In this document: positions 47,183 to 54,690 of the stretch, piece by piece | Position numbering within the stretch: position 1 is the first letter of the stretch | Layout: every line of letters starts with the position of its first letter | Origin: Prochlorococcus marinus str. MIT 0917 | Lineage (GTDB): Bacteria; Cyanobacteriota; Cyanobacteriia; PCC-6307; Cyanobiaceae | Direction of reading: 5' to 3' | Length of the DNA stretch: 64,000 nt | Assembly (NCBI RefSeq): GCF_027359575.1 | Contig: NZ_CP114784.1 | Span: forward strand, 867,819 to 931,818 | Position numbers and translations under genes: made by a program | The notes under the pieces: generated by a model | The model's input: only the letters and a program-made list of their open reading frames with translations | Databases searched by the model: none | What the model was told of the DNA's origin: nothing

Positions 47183-47426
47183 AATAATTCATTATTTATA
47201 TGTTTTAAGAATAGATAATATTGAGTGAGAAAAACAAATCTCTTCTCAATAATAAATAATTAAGTTTTTATAAGAAAATCTTCAAAAACATAAAAATCAT
47301 GCTCGATATTAGAAAAAATATTAAACAGGAAATTATACTAGACAATCTATCAAAACTAGCTTATGGTGTATAATTTACTTTTCTTTTCTTTGTCAATAAA
47401 TTAAGTAAATACTTTTAATTTTGTAA

Positions 47427-47675
47427 TCAAAAGGTCTTCGTATTCCTAATTTTAAAACTATTTTTAGTTATCAAATTATCATCACTAATATCTAGACCTT
47501 TGACACTTGAGATCTGTCCTTTCAGCCCCTCTAATTGAAGTTGATCAATCATCTGCTGAATAACCTGACTCTCTACTAATTTCTGATCAATCATTTCTGG
47601 AGTCATTTTCTCAAATAATTTACCTGCTTTAGAGGCAACCACATCTGAGGCATTAGTAATTTTGAGAAGAATCAT
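47427..47675 (-). CDS. Small helical protein, unknown function
   Basis: 82 residues from ATG 47675 (MILLKITNASDVVASKAGKLF), chosen over an upstream start at 47714 because the extra 13 residues look unrelated. Amphipathic helices and no membrane segment. No family recognised. Confidence 0.5.
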   Translation of the reverse strand: MILLKITNASDVVASKAGKLFEKMTPEMIDQKLVESQVIQQMIDQLQLEGLKGQISSVKGLDISDDNLITKNSFKIRNTKTF

Positions 47676-47782
47676 GATTAAATCAAAACTTAGATAAATT
47701 GAAATCAAATTCAATCTATTTATAATTAAATATTATATAAATTCTTAACTCATCTAATATTAAAGAATTATGGAAATATAAT

Positions 47783-47914
47783 TCAACTAAGAATCAATAT
47801 AAAAATTTGAATTAAAGCCAAGACTATAAAGATCCAAAGCGATATCATTCCTATTTTATTATGAAACGAACCCTTTCGATAAAATGATGGGCCTGAGTCC
47901 CAATCCCTTGTCAT
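47783..47914 (-). CDS. Small single-helix membrane protein, 43 residues
   Basis: Frame MTRDWDSGPSFYRKGSFHNK then a membrane helix ending in IFILILS. The polar N-terminus followed by a clean hydrophobic helix looks like a real small membrane protein. AGGA sits directly before ATG 47914. No family recognised. Confidence 0.5.
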   Translation of the reverse strand: MTRDWDSGPSFYRKGSFHNKIGMISLWIFIVLALIQIFILILS

Positions 47915-48123
47915 TCCTAAAATTCAAATAATATAAAAATAACATAGCAATAAATTTGTATTTTGATTGCTCCCACAAAAAAGTAATACAATTAAAAATA
48001 ATATTTTAAAAACATCTAAAGATATCCACAGAAAAAAAACATATTACATAATAATAAGTCTAGATGAAATCTCAAACACTAGAAATTTCAAAGAAGTTAA
48101 ATTTTCCCTCTTATAATGAGTAA

Positions 48124-48517
48124 ATGAATTTTGAACACGAAAGAAATCTAATTTGAAGAATATTAGTTTCAGCTATATTTATTTATGCAATTCCTGGTAA
48201 AATAATAAATTTCGAATGGACTGCTGGATTGATCTCAAATAAAAATATACCTCCTACTTTAGCTTAATTTTTGTTATTTTTGGCAATAATTTGCCTAGTT
48301 TTTGGCTCAATACTTTTTATATAAGGATTTAACAAAATTAGGAGTATCTTCTACTAATATTTATAGTTCCAACACCTTATATATTTCATTTTTTCCTTTC
48401 CAAATAAAAGCTGTTCTCAAGAATACTGCTCTAATTGGGTGATTACTTATCGGTATAGATAATGCAAAAACAAAATCCCTCAAAGAACTTTTTAATAATC
48501 AGACAATTAAAAAATAA
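48124..48517 (+). pseudogene. Decayed DoxX-family membrane protein gene
   Basis: The frame from ATG 48124 resembles a DoxX protein in sequence (RILVSAIFIYAIPGKIINF; EWTAGLISNKNIPPTLA; FLAIICLVFGSILFI), but is broken by in-frame stops, the first at 48154 (TGA where Trp is expected), then TAA/TAG codons, and by a frame change near 48400. The DoxX end continues in another frame (AVLKNTALIG-stop-LLIGIDNAKTKSLKELF). At least four stops and a frameshift mean no full protein can be made. It is convergent with the OsmC gene. Confidence 0.65.
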
Positions 48518-48530
48518 TCAAAAAGTTAAC

Positions 48531-48917
48531 TCAGTTTTGAAATTTTCGCTTGTGCCAATTCAACTTAATATCGACGGAGTCCTCAAGATTAAGCTTTACA
48601 GGACATTTTTCAGCTGTGCTTTGAAGGATTTTATACTTGTCAGAATCTAATTCAGATGGCATAAAAATTTCTAGCGCAAGAGTCTTTATTTTTCTAGGTC
48701 CATCTGATGTCATTGTTTTATAAACATCAATTTTAATCTTACCAAGTTTCCATCCTCTACGTTTTGCCTCGATCCCCATAATTGTTATTACACAAGTTCC
48801 TAAAGAAGAAGCTAGTAAATCAGTTGGAGCAAAATCTTTTCCTTCTCCGTCATGATCTTTGGGTGCGTCAGTATGAATTACAGAACCTGAAAGAGAATGT
48901 TTTGCTTCAGTGTGCAA
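48531..48917 (-). CDS. OsmC-family peroxidase-like protein
   Basis: 128 residues from TTG 48917. OsmC fold: SGSVIHTDAPKDHDGEGKDFAPTDLLASSLGTCVITIMGIEAKRRG contains the Cys of the redox pair (SLGTC), the second Cys is in EKCPVKLNL. Related proteins reduce organic hydroperoxides. The same reading frame stays open 24 codons further up with family-like residues (KISCTYLGDLHTE) but no ATG, GTG or TTG there, so the true start is uncertain. Confidence 0.85.
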   Translation of the reverse strand: MHTEAKHSLSGSVIHTDAPKDHDGEGKDFAPTDLLASSLGTCVITIMGIEAKRRGWKLGKIKIDVYKTMTSDGPRKIKTLALEIFMPSELDSDKYKILQSTAEKCPVKLNLEDSVDIKLNWHKRKFQN

Positions 48918-49129
48918 ATCCCCAAGATAAGTGCAGCTGATTTTCGTAGAATTATAATTAGTATCTTTTGAGTTTTTGATTTGAAGAACCTATTTAATAG
49001 ATTTATTTTACCAAATTTATACTCTCATCAAGTATCCAATAAGCTCCTTTTATTAAAGAAAAACGAATTATGATAACAAATAAAAATATTATTATTTACA
49101 GAGAACAATTTACCTTATAAACAAAACGA

Positions 49130-49501
49130 ATGATTTTCATTTCATTTTTTCTTAGTTTACTTATTACTCTTAATCCTTCTTCAAATTTTATTTGTGATGG
49201 AGATAGATTAACTGCGGTCATCAGGAATAACTTAAATGGAGATTTCGCAATAACTAATGATCTTGAAAATATTGATAAAGGAGCATTTATTGTTCTTAAT
49301 TGGCGAGATATAAACCTCATGCTTCCAGTATCTTTTAAGGTCGGTGATATATCTTTCACAGACAAGAAATGGTTATGGAGTTATCAGGATGAGAAAAATG
49401 GATTAAGAATGGATGAACCCAGATTCGCTCAACTTTTGCCTAATGGAGAAATTCAAGAATTTTCTTGTCAAGCTATTTACACGGGAGACATGGTTTCATG
49501 A
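49130..49501 (+). CDS. Predicted exported protein, unknown function
   Basis: 123 residues. Hydrophobic signal-like N-terminus (MIFISFFLSLLITLNPSS), then a polar domain with two Cys (FICDGDRL and EFSCQAIY) that could pair by disulfide outside the cytoplasm, and the sequence GAFIVLNWRDINLMLP. No family recognised. 67 bases before the NPAF-tail gene. Confidence 0.6.
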   Translation: MIFISFFLSLLITLNPSSNFICDGDRLTAVIRNNLNGDFAITNDLENIDKGAFIVLNWRDINLMLPVSFKVGDISFTDKKWLWSYQDEKNGLRMDEPRFAQLLPNGEIQEFSCQAIYTGDMVS

Positions 49502-49568
49502 AGAAACCCTTAAGCAGGAAATAATCAAGACATGCTATGGCTAGATTTTAGTAGTTGAAAAAACTTAA

Positions 49569-49763
49569 ATGACTGTATCAAGATCAAAGAGATTTGTATT
49601 TATTGATACGAAGCAAAATGTAAGCAAAAAACAAGTTTTTATTTTTGGATCAATCATTGCTAGTAGTTGCTTAAGTGGTGCATTTCTAATAACTTTGTAT
49701 ATTGAATATCTTCATAATCCAGCTTTTCACAGCTTTGTTCAATCAAGAGGAATATTCCTTTGA
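49569..49763 (+). CDS. Small membrane protein with NPAF tail
   Basis: 64 residues. Short basic N-terminus, one membrane helix (about 24-45), then the tail YLHNPAFHSFVQSRGIFL. The same NPAF-x-x-F tail ends the protein at 5320-5592. Likely member of the same small family; function unknown. Confidence 0.6.
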   Translation: MTVSRSKRFVFIDTKQNVSKKQVFIFGSIIASSCLSGAFLITLYIEYLHNPAFHSFVQSRGIFL

Positions 49764-49802
49764 ATTTTGAGTTAATTAATTTTAGATATTCCTTGTAAGA
49801 CT

Positions 49803-49826
49803 AAAAAAGCTCTCAATTGAGAGCTT
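49803..49826 (-). terminator. Intrinsic terminator for the minus-strand hli pair
   Basis: AAGCTCTC (49807-49814) pairs with GAGAGCTT (49819-49826) around AATT; on the minus strand a T run follows (A at 49803-49808). It lies about 140 bases past the stop of the first hli gene. Confidence 0.75.
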
Positions 49827-49966
49827 ATACATTGTTTTAGAAAGTTTATACATACCTTAGAGCTGTCAAACCAAAGAATCCATTGTCAACAACTAAATCA
49901 AGAAAACCAACAATTGCTAAACATCAATTAAAAAGTTAAGCAATTTCCTAAATAACTTTAAATCGG

Positions 49967-50113
49967 TTACACAAAACCAGGGATGATTTGACCTGTGGTT
50001 GCATATGCGCCAACTAAGGCAATACAACCAAGTAGTGCTGCATAACCGTTAAGCCTTTCTGCGGTTACCTTTTCAGGATCAATGTTTCTTGCGATGTTTT
50101 TTTGAGTAGACAT
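49967..50113 (-). CDS. hli: High-light-inducible protein, tiny form (48 residues)
   Basis: 48 residues from ATG 50113, after trimming a non-matching upstream frame. Contains the Hli helix (AERLNGYAALLGCIALVGAYATTGQIIPG) with the E-R-L-N-G start (chlorophyll ligand region). Cyanobacterial Hli proteins bind pigments in the thylakoid under stress. A second Hli gene lies 129 bases upstream on the same strand. Confidence 0.9.
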   Translation of the reverse strand: MSTQKNIARNIDPEKVTAERLNGYAALLGCIALVGAYATTGQIIPGFV

Positions 50114-50242
50114 TACACAACACCAGGGATTAGTTGGCCAGTTGTTAGGTAGATACATGTGAGGGGTAGGAAACTCATCATGGCTGGCCTTCCGATACTT
50201 CTTTCTAAAATTGTTTTATTAGAAGGTTGCATAACTAAAAAT

Positions 50243-50350
50243 TCAGAAGATGCCAGGAATTATTTGACCTGTTGTTGCATATGCGCCAAAGGCTGCAACA
50301 AAGCCAAGCATTGCTGCCCAACCGTTAAACTTTTCTGCTTCAGGTGTCAT
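50243..50350 (-). CDS. hli: High-light-inducible protein, very short (35 residues)
   Basis: 35 residues (MTPEAEKFNGWAAMLGF...QIIPGIF) from ATG 50350. The Hli helix is present with E-x-x-N-G, and the AYATTGQIIPG end is identical to that of the neighbouring Hli. The two are probably a tandem duplication. Likely acts in the same way as the neighbour. Confidence 0.85.
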   Translation of the reverse strand: MTPEAEKFNGWAAMLGFVAAFGAYATTGQIIPGIF

Positions 50351-50543
50351 TTGAATTGGATTTAATGTGGAATAAATGTAACGGAGTTACACCTGCGGTT
50401 GCTGGTGGGCAACCGAACATACCAGTAAAAATAATTAAACACATTAGAAAAATATATATATATAAACGAAACTTTAATCAATACCTTTTCTTTGAAACAC
50501 TTGTCAAATTCCTATAGTTAGAGAAATTAAATGACAGAATAAT

Positions 50544-50804
50544 TTGTACGACCCCTCGATTGGACAAGAATCACTCACTACAGTTGATGTTGTAGGCGTA
50601 CTTGTCGGACATATCCTTTTTGGGATTGCCGCCACACTTTTAATTGATTGGAGTTGGATTCCCTTAAGTCCTCAACAAAAAGAGAGTGGCCGATCACTAA
50701 AAGAGATCAAAAGAAGCTGGGGTTGGGATGAAAAAAGTGATATGCAAGATAAATCTCTAAGCTCAGAAAAAAGAACATCCTCAGTTAAAGAAAACAACGA
50801 TTAA
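50544..50804 (+). CDS. Small single-helix membrane protein, unknown function
   Basis: 86 residues from TTG 50544. One membrane helix (about residues 13-38, VVGVLVGHILFGIAATLLIDW), then a charged soluble tail rich in Ser and Lys. Upstream and divergent are the hli pair. No family recognised. Confidence 0.6.
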   Translation: MYDPSIGQESLTTVDVVGVLVGHILFGIAATLLIDWSWIPLSPQQKESGRSLKEIKRSWGWDEKSDMQDKSLSSEKRTSSVKENND

Positions 50805-51134
50805 TGTTTTAATCACCTATAAAGTCAAATAATTTACAGTGATACGTATCATATAATCTGACAATTCTTAGAAAATATATTAAAGATATAAAGCAAAAGT
50901 TTTAAACCTGGTAATGCTTTTGTGTGATAGCCATTTCTTGCATCGTCTTGGCATCAAAAATAATAACATTAAATAAAATGCGATTAAACATTAATTCTTG
51001 GAAAGTAATTTATCTATGTTTGTTGCTCTTAATAATTATTATAGATAACTATAAATAATTGTGTTTGGTAAATATATTTTTAATTAGTTTATAAAAATCT
51101 TTAATTGACTAAAATAATCCATAAATAAAGTTTT
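50805..51134. other. AT-rich gap upstream of the DUF3386 gene
   Basis: 330 bases. A perfect 12-bp palindrome (TGATACGTATCA, 50840-50851) is followed by TATAAT (50852-50857), a credible -10 box for a rightward transcript. A 26-codon hydrophobic frame (50978-51058, ending LLLLIIIIDNYK) could be a tiny membrane peptide but has no ribosome binding site and is not called. Confidence 0.4.
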
Positions 51135-51809
51135 ATGCTAACCAAGGAAATGTCAGGAACTGATTGTACGCATTTATTTAAGTCAGCCTATGAAAATCGC
51201 TACACGTGGGAATCAGATTTTTCAGGTTATAAAGGTAGATGTTCTTGGACAGATGGCAAAAAAGAAATAGAAGGAAGCTTTTGCTTAGGACAAGATTTAA
51301 AAGCCACTGTTAACGAAATAGATGACGAAGAAATACACAAAGCCATTTCTTCACAACTTTGGGAAGTTGCTATTCATAGAGTCAGAAGATCATTTGAACA
51401 AACTCATGGTAAAAATACCTTTACTTTTGGAGATACAAATGAAATCGGCTCAGAAGTTATAGTCGGAGGAAAAAATGAAGGTGACAAATATAGAATCAAA
51501 AACAATGTTGTTACGATGGTTTATAGGCATATTCATGGAAATCTAATAATCATCCTCACTAACGATGTGACTCATACTGGTAATGGCTACTTAAGCAAGA
51601 GTTATTCCAGTCAATATCTTGATCCAATTTCAAAAAAAGATTTAAAGGGAAAAAGCTTTTACAAAGATACTTTTATACCTTTATTCAAAGGTGGGCCTTG
51701 GGTTTTATCCTCTAGGTCCATACATAAAGAATCCTCGGAAGGTTCAATAATAAATAAACAAGTATTTTCTTTTTCGGATTTAAAAAGTCTTGGCTCTGAG
51801 CAAGGCTAG
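51135..51809 (+). CDS. DUF3386 family protein
   Basis: 224 residues with the DUF3386 pattern: N-terminal AYENRYTWESDFSGYKGRCSW, later a IHRVRRSFEQTHGKNTFTFGD and HIHGNLIIILTNDVTHTGNGYLSKSYSSQY. No signal peptide. Found in cyanobacteria; function unknown. Confidence 0.85.
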   Translation: MLTKEMSGTDCTHLFKSAYENRYTWESDFSGYKGRCSWTDGKKEIEGSFCLGQDLKATVNEIDDEEIHKAISSQLWEVAIHRVRRSFEQTHGKNTFTFGDTNEIGSEVIVGGKNEGDKYRIKNNVVTMVYRHIHGNLIIILTNDVTHTGNGYLSKSYSSQYLDPISKKDLKGKSFYKDTFIPLFKGGPWVLSSRSIHKESSEGSIINKQVFSFSDLKSLGSEQG

Positions 51810-51928
51810 CTTATGGAAACATAGCAAGAATCATGATTTGTATAAGAATATCTGCCTAAGTGAAAACCGGGATTTATAAATTCACTTTTTTCGATTATGA
51901 GTAAATCGTGAGGACAGGGAGGTTACAA

Positions 51929-51976
51929 ATGCTTCTCAAGCTCTACAAGGATTTATTTTTTAGCTGCTTTTTTTAG
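51929..51976 (+). other. Possible 15-codon peptide frame with strong ribosome binding site
   Basis: ATG 51929 is preceded by GGGAGG at the usual distance, then a 15-codon frame MLLKLYKDLFFSCFF and stop. It overlaps on the other strand a 34-codon frame (51953-52057, basic, no ribosome binding site). Whether it is translated is unknown. Confidence 0.25.
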
Positions 51977-52100
51977 TGTTTTTGAAGTCCTATTATTCTT
52001 TTTAACCAGATCAGCCTTGCTTGGATTAGGGATACTGAATTGAGTTAGTAATTTCATGAAAATTATGAGAAATTAAAAAATATTCAAAACTTATAAATAA

Positions 52101-52190
52101 CTAATCATTATCAACTTGAAACTCTTTTAATGAGTCTCCGTAATAACTCATAGCCAGTTGAAGCAAAACCCAGTTCACAGCTCTAGACAT
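52101..52190 (-). CDS. Possible tiny protein, 29 residues
   Basis: ATG 52190 is preceded by GAGG (6 bases before), and opens MSRAVNWVLLQLAMSYYG... ending VDND. The N-terminus is an amphipathic helix. No family. Between this and the gene at 52409 only AT-rich sequence is seen. Confidence 0.35.
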   Translation of the reverse strand: MSRAVNWVLLQLAMSYYGDSLKEFQVDND

Positions 52191-52408
52191 TGTGACCTCG
52201 AAATGAATTCAACTTAAAGATGGCTTATGTTTCAAAGCTTTGCCATGAGTAATTATTATTTTTAAAGGATTTAAAAAATCCGTTACTAATTAAAAATCAA
52301 AATAGTCATCAATCTTAGTTCTAAGAACAAGTAACGATAAGTAATTATTCATAGCATTTGTGCATTTTAAATATAAACTTTGCTCATAAAGCAATGGAAA
52401 GGTATTGT

Positions 52409-52603
52409 ATGGTTTTTCTTTCGAATCCTCAAGTGTGGCACTTGCCTGGCACTTGGTCTGAACAACCTCTTGATGGACCTTACTTAGGGATGACCTCAAG
52501 TCAATTAAGTTGGGTAGCTGCATCTATTTTGATAACTCTATTGTTAGCTTTTAGTGTTTACATACTTGAGACGAGCAACTCCAGGCGTAAAAGAAGTTCT
52601 TAG
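52409..52603 (+). CDS. Small single-helix membrane protein, unknown function
   Basis: 64 residues from ATG 52409 (GGAAAGG before it); an upstream in-frame ATG at 52358 is less likely. N-terminus with Trp and Pro (FLSNPQVWHLPGTWSEQP), one helix about 28-52 (LSWVAASILITLLLAFSVYIL), short basic tail SRRKRSS. No family recognised. Confidence 0.65.
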   Translation: MVFLSNPQVWHLPGTWSEQPLDGPYLGMTSSQLSWVAASILITLLLAFSVYILETSNSRRKRSS

Positions 52604-52649
52604 AATAGCTTGAATAATTAACACGGACTTACTGGAAAAGTTATATTTC

Positions 52650-52973
52650 ATGACTTATTTTATTTTATATTTTTTTGGCATAGCTTCAATTTGGTGGGTT
52701 TATCGTGTTGGATGGACTGAAGCTCTAAAGACCATTCTGAGTGTTTTAATTCCTTCTTTATTAATTATTCTTTTTAATGTCAAAGCAGGACGACTCATAT
52801 TCAAAAACCCTACAGTTGGGATCATAAGTGTTCTTCCTACCGCAATTTTTATTTATCGAGGATCAAAGCCTCTCGTATTTGGAATTAATAGTTGGATAGA
52901 TAGGAAAAGAAACGAGTTTGTCGATTCAAAAGAAGTGGTTGATGCCGAAGTGGTTTCTAAAGAGGAAGCATAA
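52650..52973 (+). CDS. Small membrane protein, unknown function
   Basis: 107 residues. Two to three hydrophobic helices in the first 75 residues (FGIASIWWVYRVGWTEALKTILSVLIPSLLIILFNV), then an acidic C-terminal tail (VVDAEVVSKEEA). It follows the single-helix gene by 46 bases, same direction. No family recognised. Confidence 0.6.
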   Translation: MTYFILYFFGIASIWWVYRVGWTEALKTILSVLIPSLLIILFNVKAGRLIFKNPTVGIISVLPTAIFIYRGSKPLVFGINSWIDRKRNEFVDSKEVVDAEVVSKEEA

Positions 52974-53179
52974 ATTTTGATTTTAACAACGTAGTCATAT
53001 TGAGAGATTTGAAGATAAGAAAATGCTCAAACTCTTTTCTATAGATCTCTTTCCCATTGAAAAAAAGTGGATTATATTTTGAATTTCGAAAAAATTAGGA
53101 GTTTCTTTATTCTTTTATTAGTTATATTTGTTGAACCCTTTGGATAAATGGCAATAATAAAGTGATTAATAATTCAACC

Positions 53180-53332
53180 ATGACAGATAACGAGCCAAAG
53201 TGGGATTACACCACCAAAGAAGGAAATTTTGCTGCAGGAGCGGCCGTCGTTGGAGGGAATTTACTAGTTCTTATTATTTACATTCTCTATAGAACTGTTC
53301 CCTCTGTTCACCATTTCATTATAGGGAGATAA
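53180..53332 (+). CDS. Small single-helix membrane protein, 50 residues
   Basis: MTDNEPKWDYTTKEGNFAAGAAVVGGNLLVLIIYILYR..., a polar N-terminus and one Gly-rich membrane helix (about 19-37). Shine-Dalgarno sequence not evident, but composition and a clean hydrophobic segment support it. No family recognised. Confidence 0.5.
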   Translation: MTDNEPKWDYTTKEGNFAAGAAVVGGNLLVLIIYILYRTVPSVHHFIIGR

Positions 53333-53380
53333 CTCAAAAGTTACCTGGAGAACGACTTTTATTATTGGAGAACAGAATTC

Positions 53381-53587
53381 TCAGTATCTTCGGTTAGTTG
53401 TTGATTGCGTCCATATGAAAGCCAATAAAAAAGCCATTCCAATGAAAGGGAGAAGGGTTTTAATCAACCCAACTAGAACCAAAACCCCTATCCCCGCAGA
53501 GCTATAAATTGCCCATTTCGGAAAATATCTACCTGCTCTGCTCCCTTTATTACTTGAAGGGGGAATTACTTCTGGATCTATAGCCAT
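53381..53587 (-). CDS. Small membrane protein, unknown function
   Basis: 68 residues. Polar N-terminus with Pro and Ser (PEVIPPSSNKGSRAGRYF), then one long or two short hydrophobic helices (IYSSAGIGVLVLVGLIKTLLPFIGMAFLLAFIW). Its stop is 48 bases from the stop of the convergent 50-residue protein. No family recognised. Confidence 0.6.
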   Translation of the reverse strand: MAIDPEVIPPSSNKGSRAGRYFPKWAIYSSAGIGVLVLVGLIKTLLPFIGMAFLLAFIWTQSTTNRRY

Positions 53588-53717
53588 TTTCTAATGAAAG
53601 ATAATCTACTTTTTATCAGAATAAATTCATTCAAAAATAAAACAAGCACCTAATGAATACTGTAATCATGAGAATTTATTGCTAACCATATCCTTATATA
53701 TAAGTTTAATGAAGCAT

Positions 53718-53903
53718 CTACGTATTTTTAGTTTCTTCGAATAATCCAAAAAAAGTCCATGCTATCAATAAAATAAGTCCTATGAGCAAAGAAAAGATGG
53801 CAAAAGTAAATTTCTCTAAAAAAAGAACTGCAATTGCTGTTGTTATGAAAATCAAAGAAAAAATCAAATAAGTATTGGGAGAGATTTTTTTTAGAAACTC
53901 CAT
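53718..53903 (-). CDS. Small two-helix membrane protein, unknown function
   Basis: 61 residues, two adjacent hydrophobic helices (about 13-30 and 34-53) and a short polar tail. Another frame overlaps it (53728-53910) but lacks this clear helix pattern. No family recognised. Confidence 0.55.
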   Translation of the reverse strand: MEFLKKISPNTYLIFSLIFITTAIAVLFLEKFTFAIFSLLIGLILLIAWTFFGLFEETKNT

Positions 53904-53927
53904 AATTCACCTATAAAAAAATGTTTA

Positions 53928-54095
53928 TTACAAAGGAAACTCAGATTTTATCCATAGGGCAGAAATAACTTTCATAAGTAACCACATAACTAGAGCACCC
54001 TCAAGGAAGCCAAACCAATAAAGGGCATAGTTAGATATCCCCATTTCTTTTTGAGCACGTTCAAGAAATGATTTATGCCATTTAATCAACTTCAC
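53928..54095 (-). CDS. Small single-helix membrane protein, 55 residues
   Basis: GTG 54095 opens a 55-codon frame: a basic helix MKLIKWHKSFLERAQKEMG, then LYWFGFLEGALVMWLLMKVISALW as a membrane segment, ending SEFPL. Upstream is a palindrome TGTGTACACA (54104-54113), which may be a coincidence. No family recognised. Confidence 0.5.
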   Translation of the reverse strand: MKLIKWHKSFLERAQKEMGISNYALYWFGFLEGALVMWLLMKVISALWIKSEFPL

Positions 54096-54160
54096 AATTG
54101 ATCTGTGTACACAAAATTATTATAGTTAAAAGCGGCAAATAACAAATTTTTTTCAGGACA

Positions 54161-54253
54161 ATGGCATCTCATATTCTTGTGAGAGTTTTTCCATACCACA
54201 GCTCTAAGGCTAACGAACTAAAAACAAACATAATATTTTCTGTCTTGTATTAA
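54161..54253 (+). other. Possible 30-codon frame
   Basis: MASHILVRVFPYHSS... with an AGGA motif only two bases before ATG. Short, unmatched and of uncertain reality; noted because it is the only frame on this strand between 54100 and 54690. Confidence 0.2.
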
Positions 54254-54401
54254 TAACTACAAAAATGAGTCATTTAAAATCTAAAAATATCACTACAGTA
54301 ATTCAAACTAATTCAGCAGGTTTTTAATAGGCATAAAAAATGTAATCTTATTCTAATAATATGGATATATTAAAATGCCTTAAATTATTAGAGGCATGAA
54401 T

Positions 54402-54503
54402 TTATCTTGAATAATTCAATCCCCTATAAGTGAGCTTTATATGAGGCTTTGAAGCAGAATTACAATATACGTATGATCTTCCATTGAAATACATATTGAC
54501 CAT
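54402..54503 (-). CDS. 33-residue protein with DUF4278-like tail
   Basis: ATG 54503 is preceded by GAGGAG eight bases upstream, a strong ribosome site. The protein MVNMYFNGRSYVY...KLTYRGLNYSR ends in KLTYRG-x-x-Y, which resembles the DUF4278 signature (LTYRGVSY). A GC-rich, foldable leader precedes it (annotated separately). Function unknown. Confidence 0.6.
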   Translation of the reverse strand: MVNMYFNGRSYVYCNSASKPHIKLTYRGLNYSR

Positions 54504-54625
54504 GATACATACTCCTCAAAAGTGCTCAAGTCCCCGTCCTCTGGCTTGAGTCGAACTGCGGTCTACATAGGCAGATCGGACGATTGAGTAGCAAAATCTA
54601 CATCCCTTTTATAGTATTTATACTC
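54504..54625 (-). ncRNA. Possible structured 5' leader of the 33-residue protein gene
   Basis: This stretch is clearly richer in G and C than its surroundings. On the minus strand, CTCAAG and CTTGAG (54545-54550 and 54525-54530) form a stem whose 14-base loop contains GGACG (54535-54539); that loop can pair with CGTCC upstream (54578-54582), a pseudoknot-like arrangement. A TATACT/TATAAA-like promoter lies at about 54610-54625. I cannot assign a known riboswitch class. Confidence 0.35.
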
Positions 54626-54690
54626 AAGAATGTTAATGGTGACGATTTGGTCTCAATCTGTTTTTCTACGTCACAAAAAAGATTACGTTG

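Noticed and set aside
50159-50365. 68-codon plus-strand frame
   Set aside because: It is the antisense of the 35-residue Hli gene.
54540-54600. Sequence GAGTCGAACTGC resembling the T-arm of a minus-strand tRNA
   Set aside because: No acceptor or anticodon stem pairs with it; the arm itself does not close. It fits better as part of the leader structure.
54504-54625. Known glutamine riboswitch
   Set aside because: The conserved GGAAGUAGG-type core is not present, so it is reported only as a possible structured leader.
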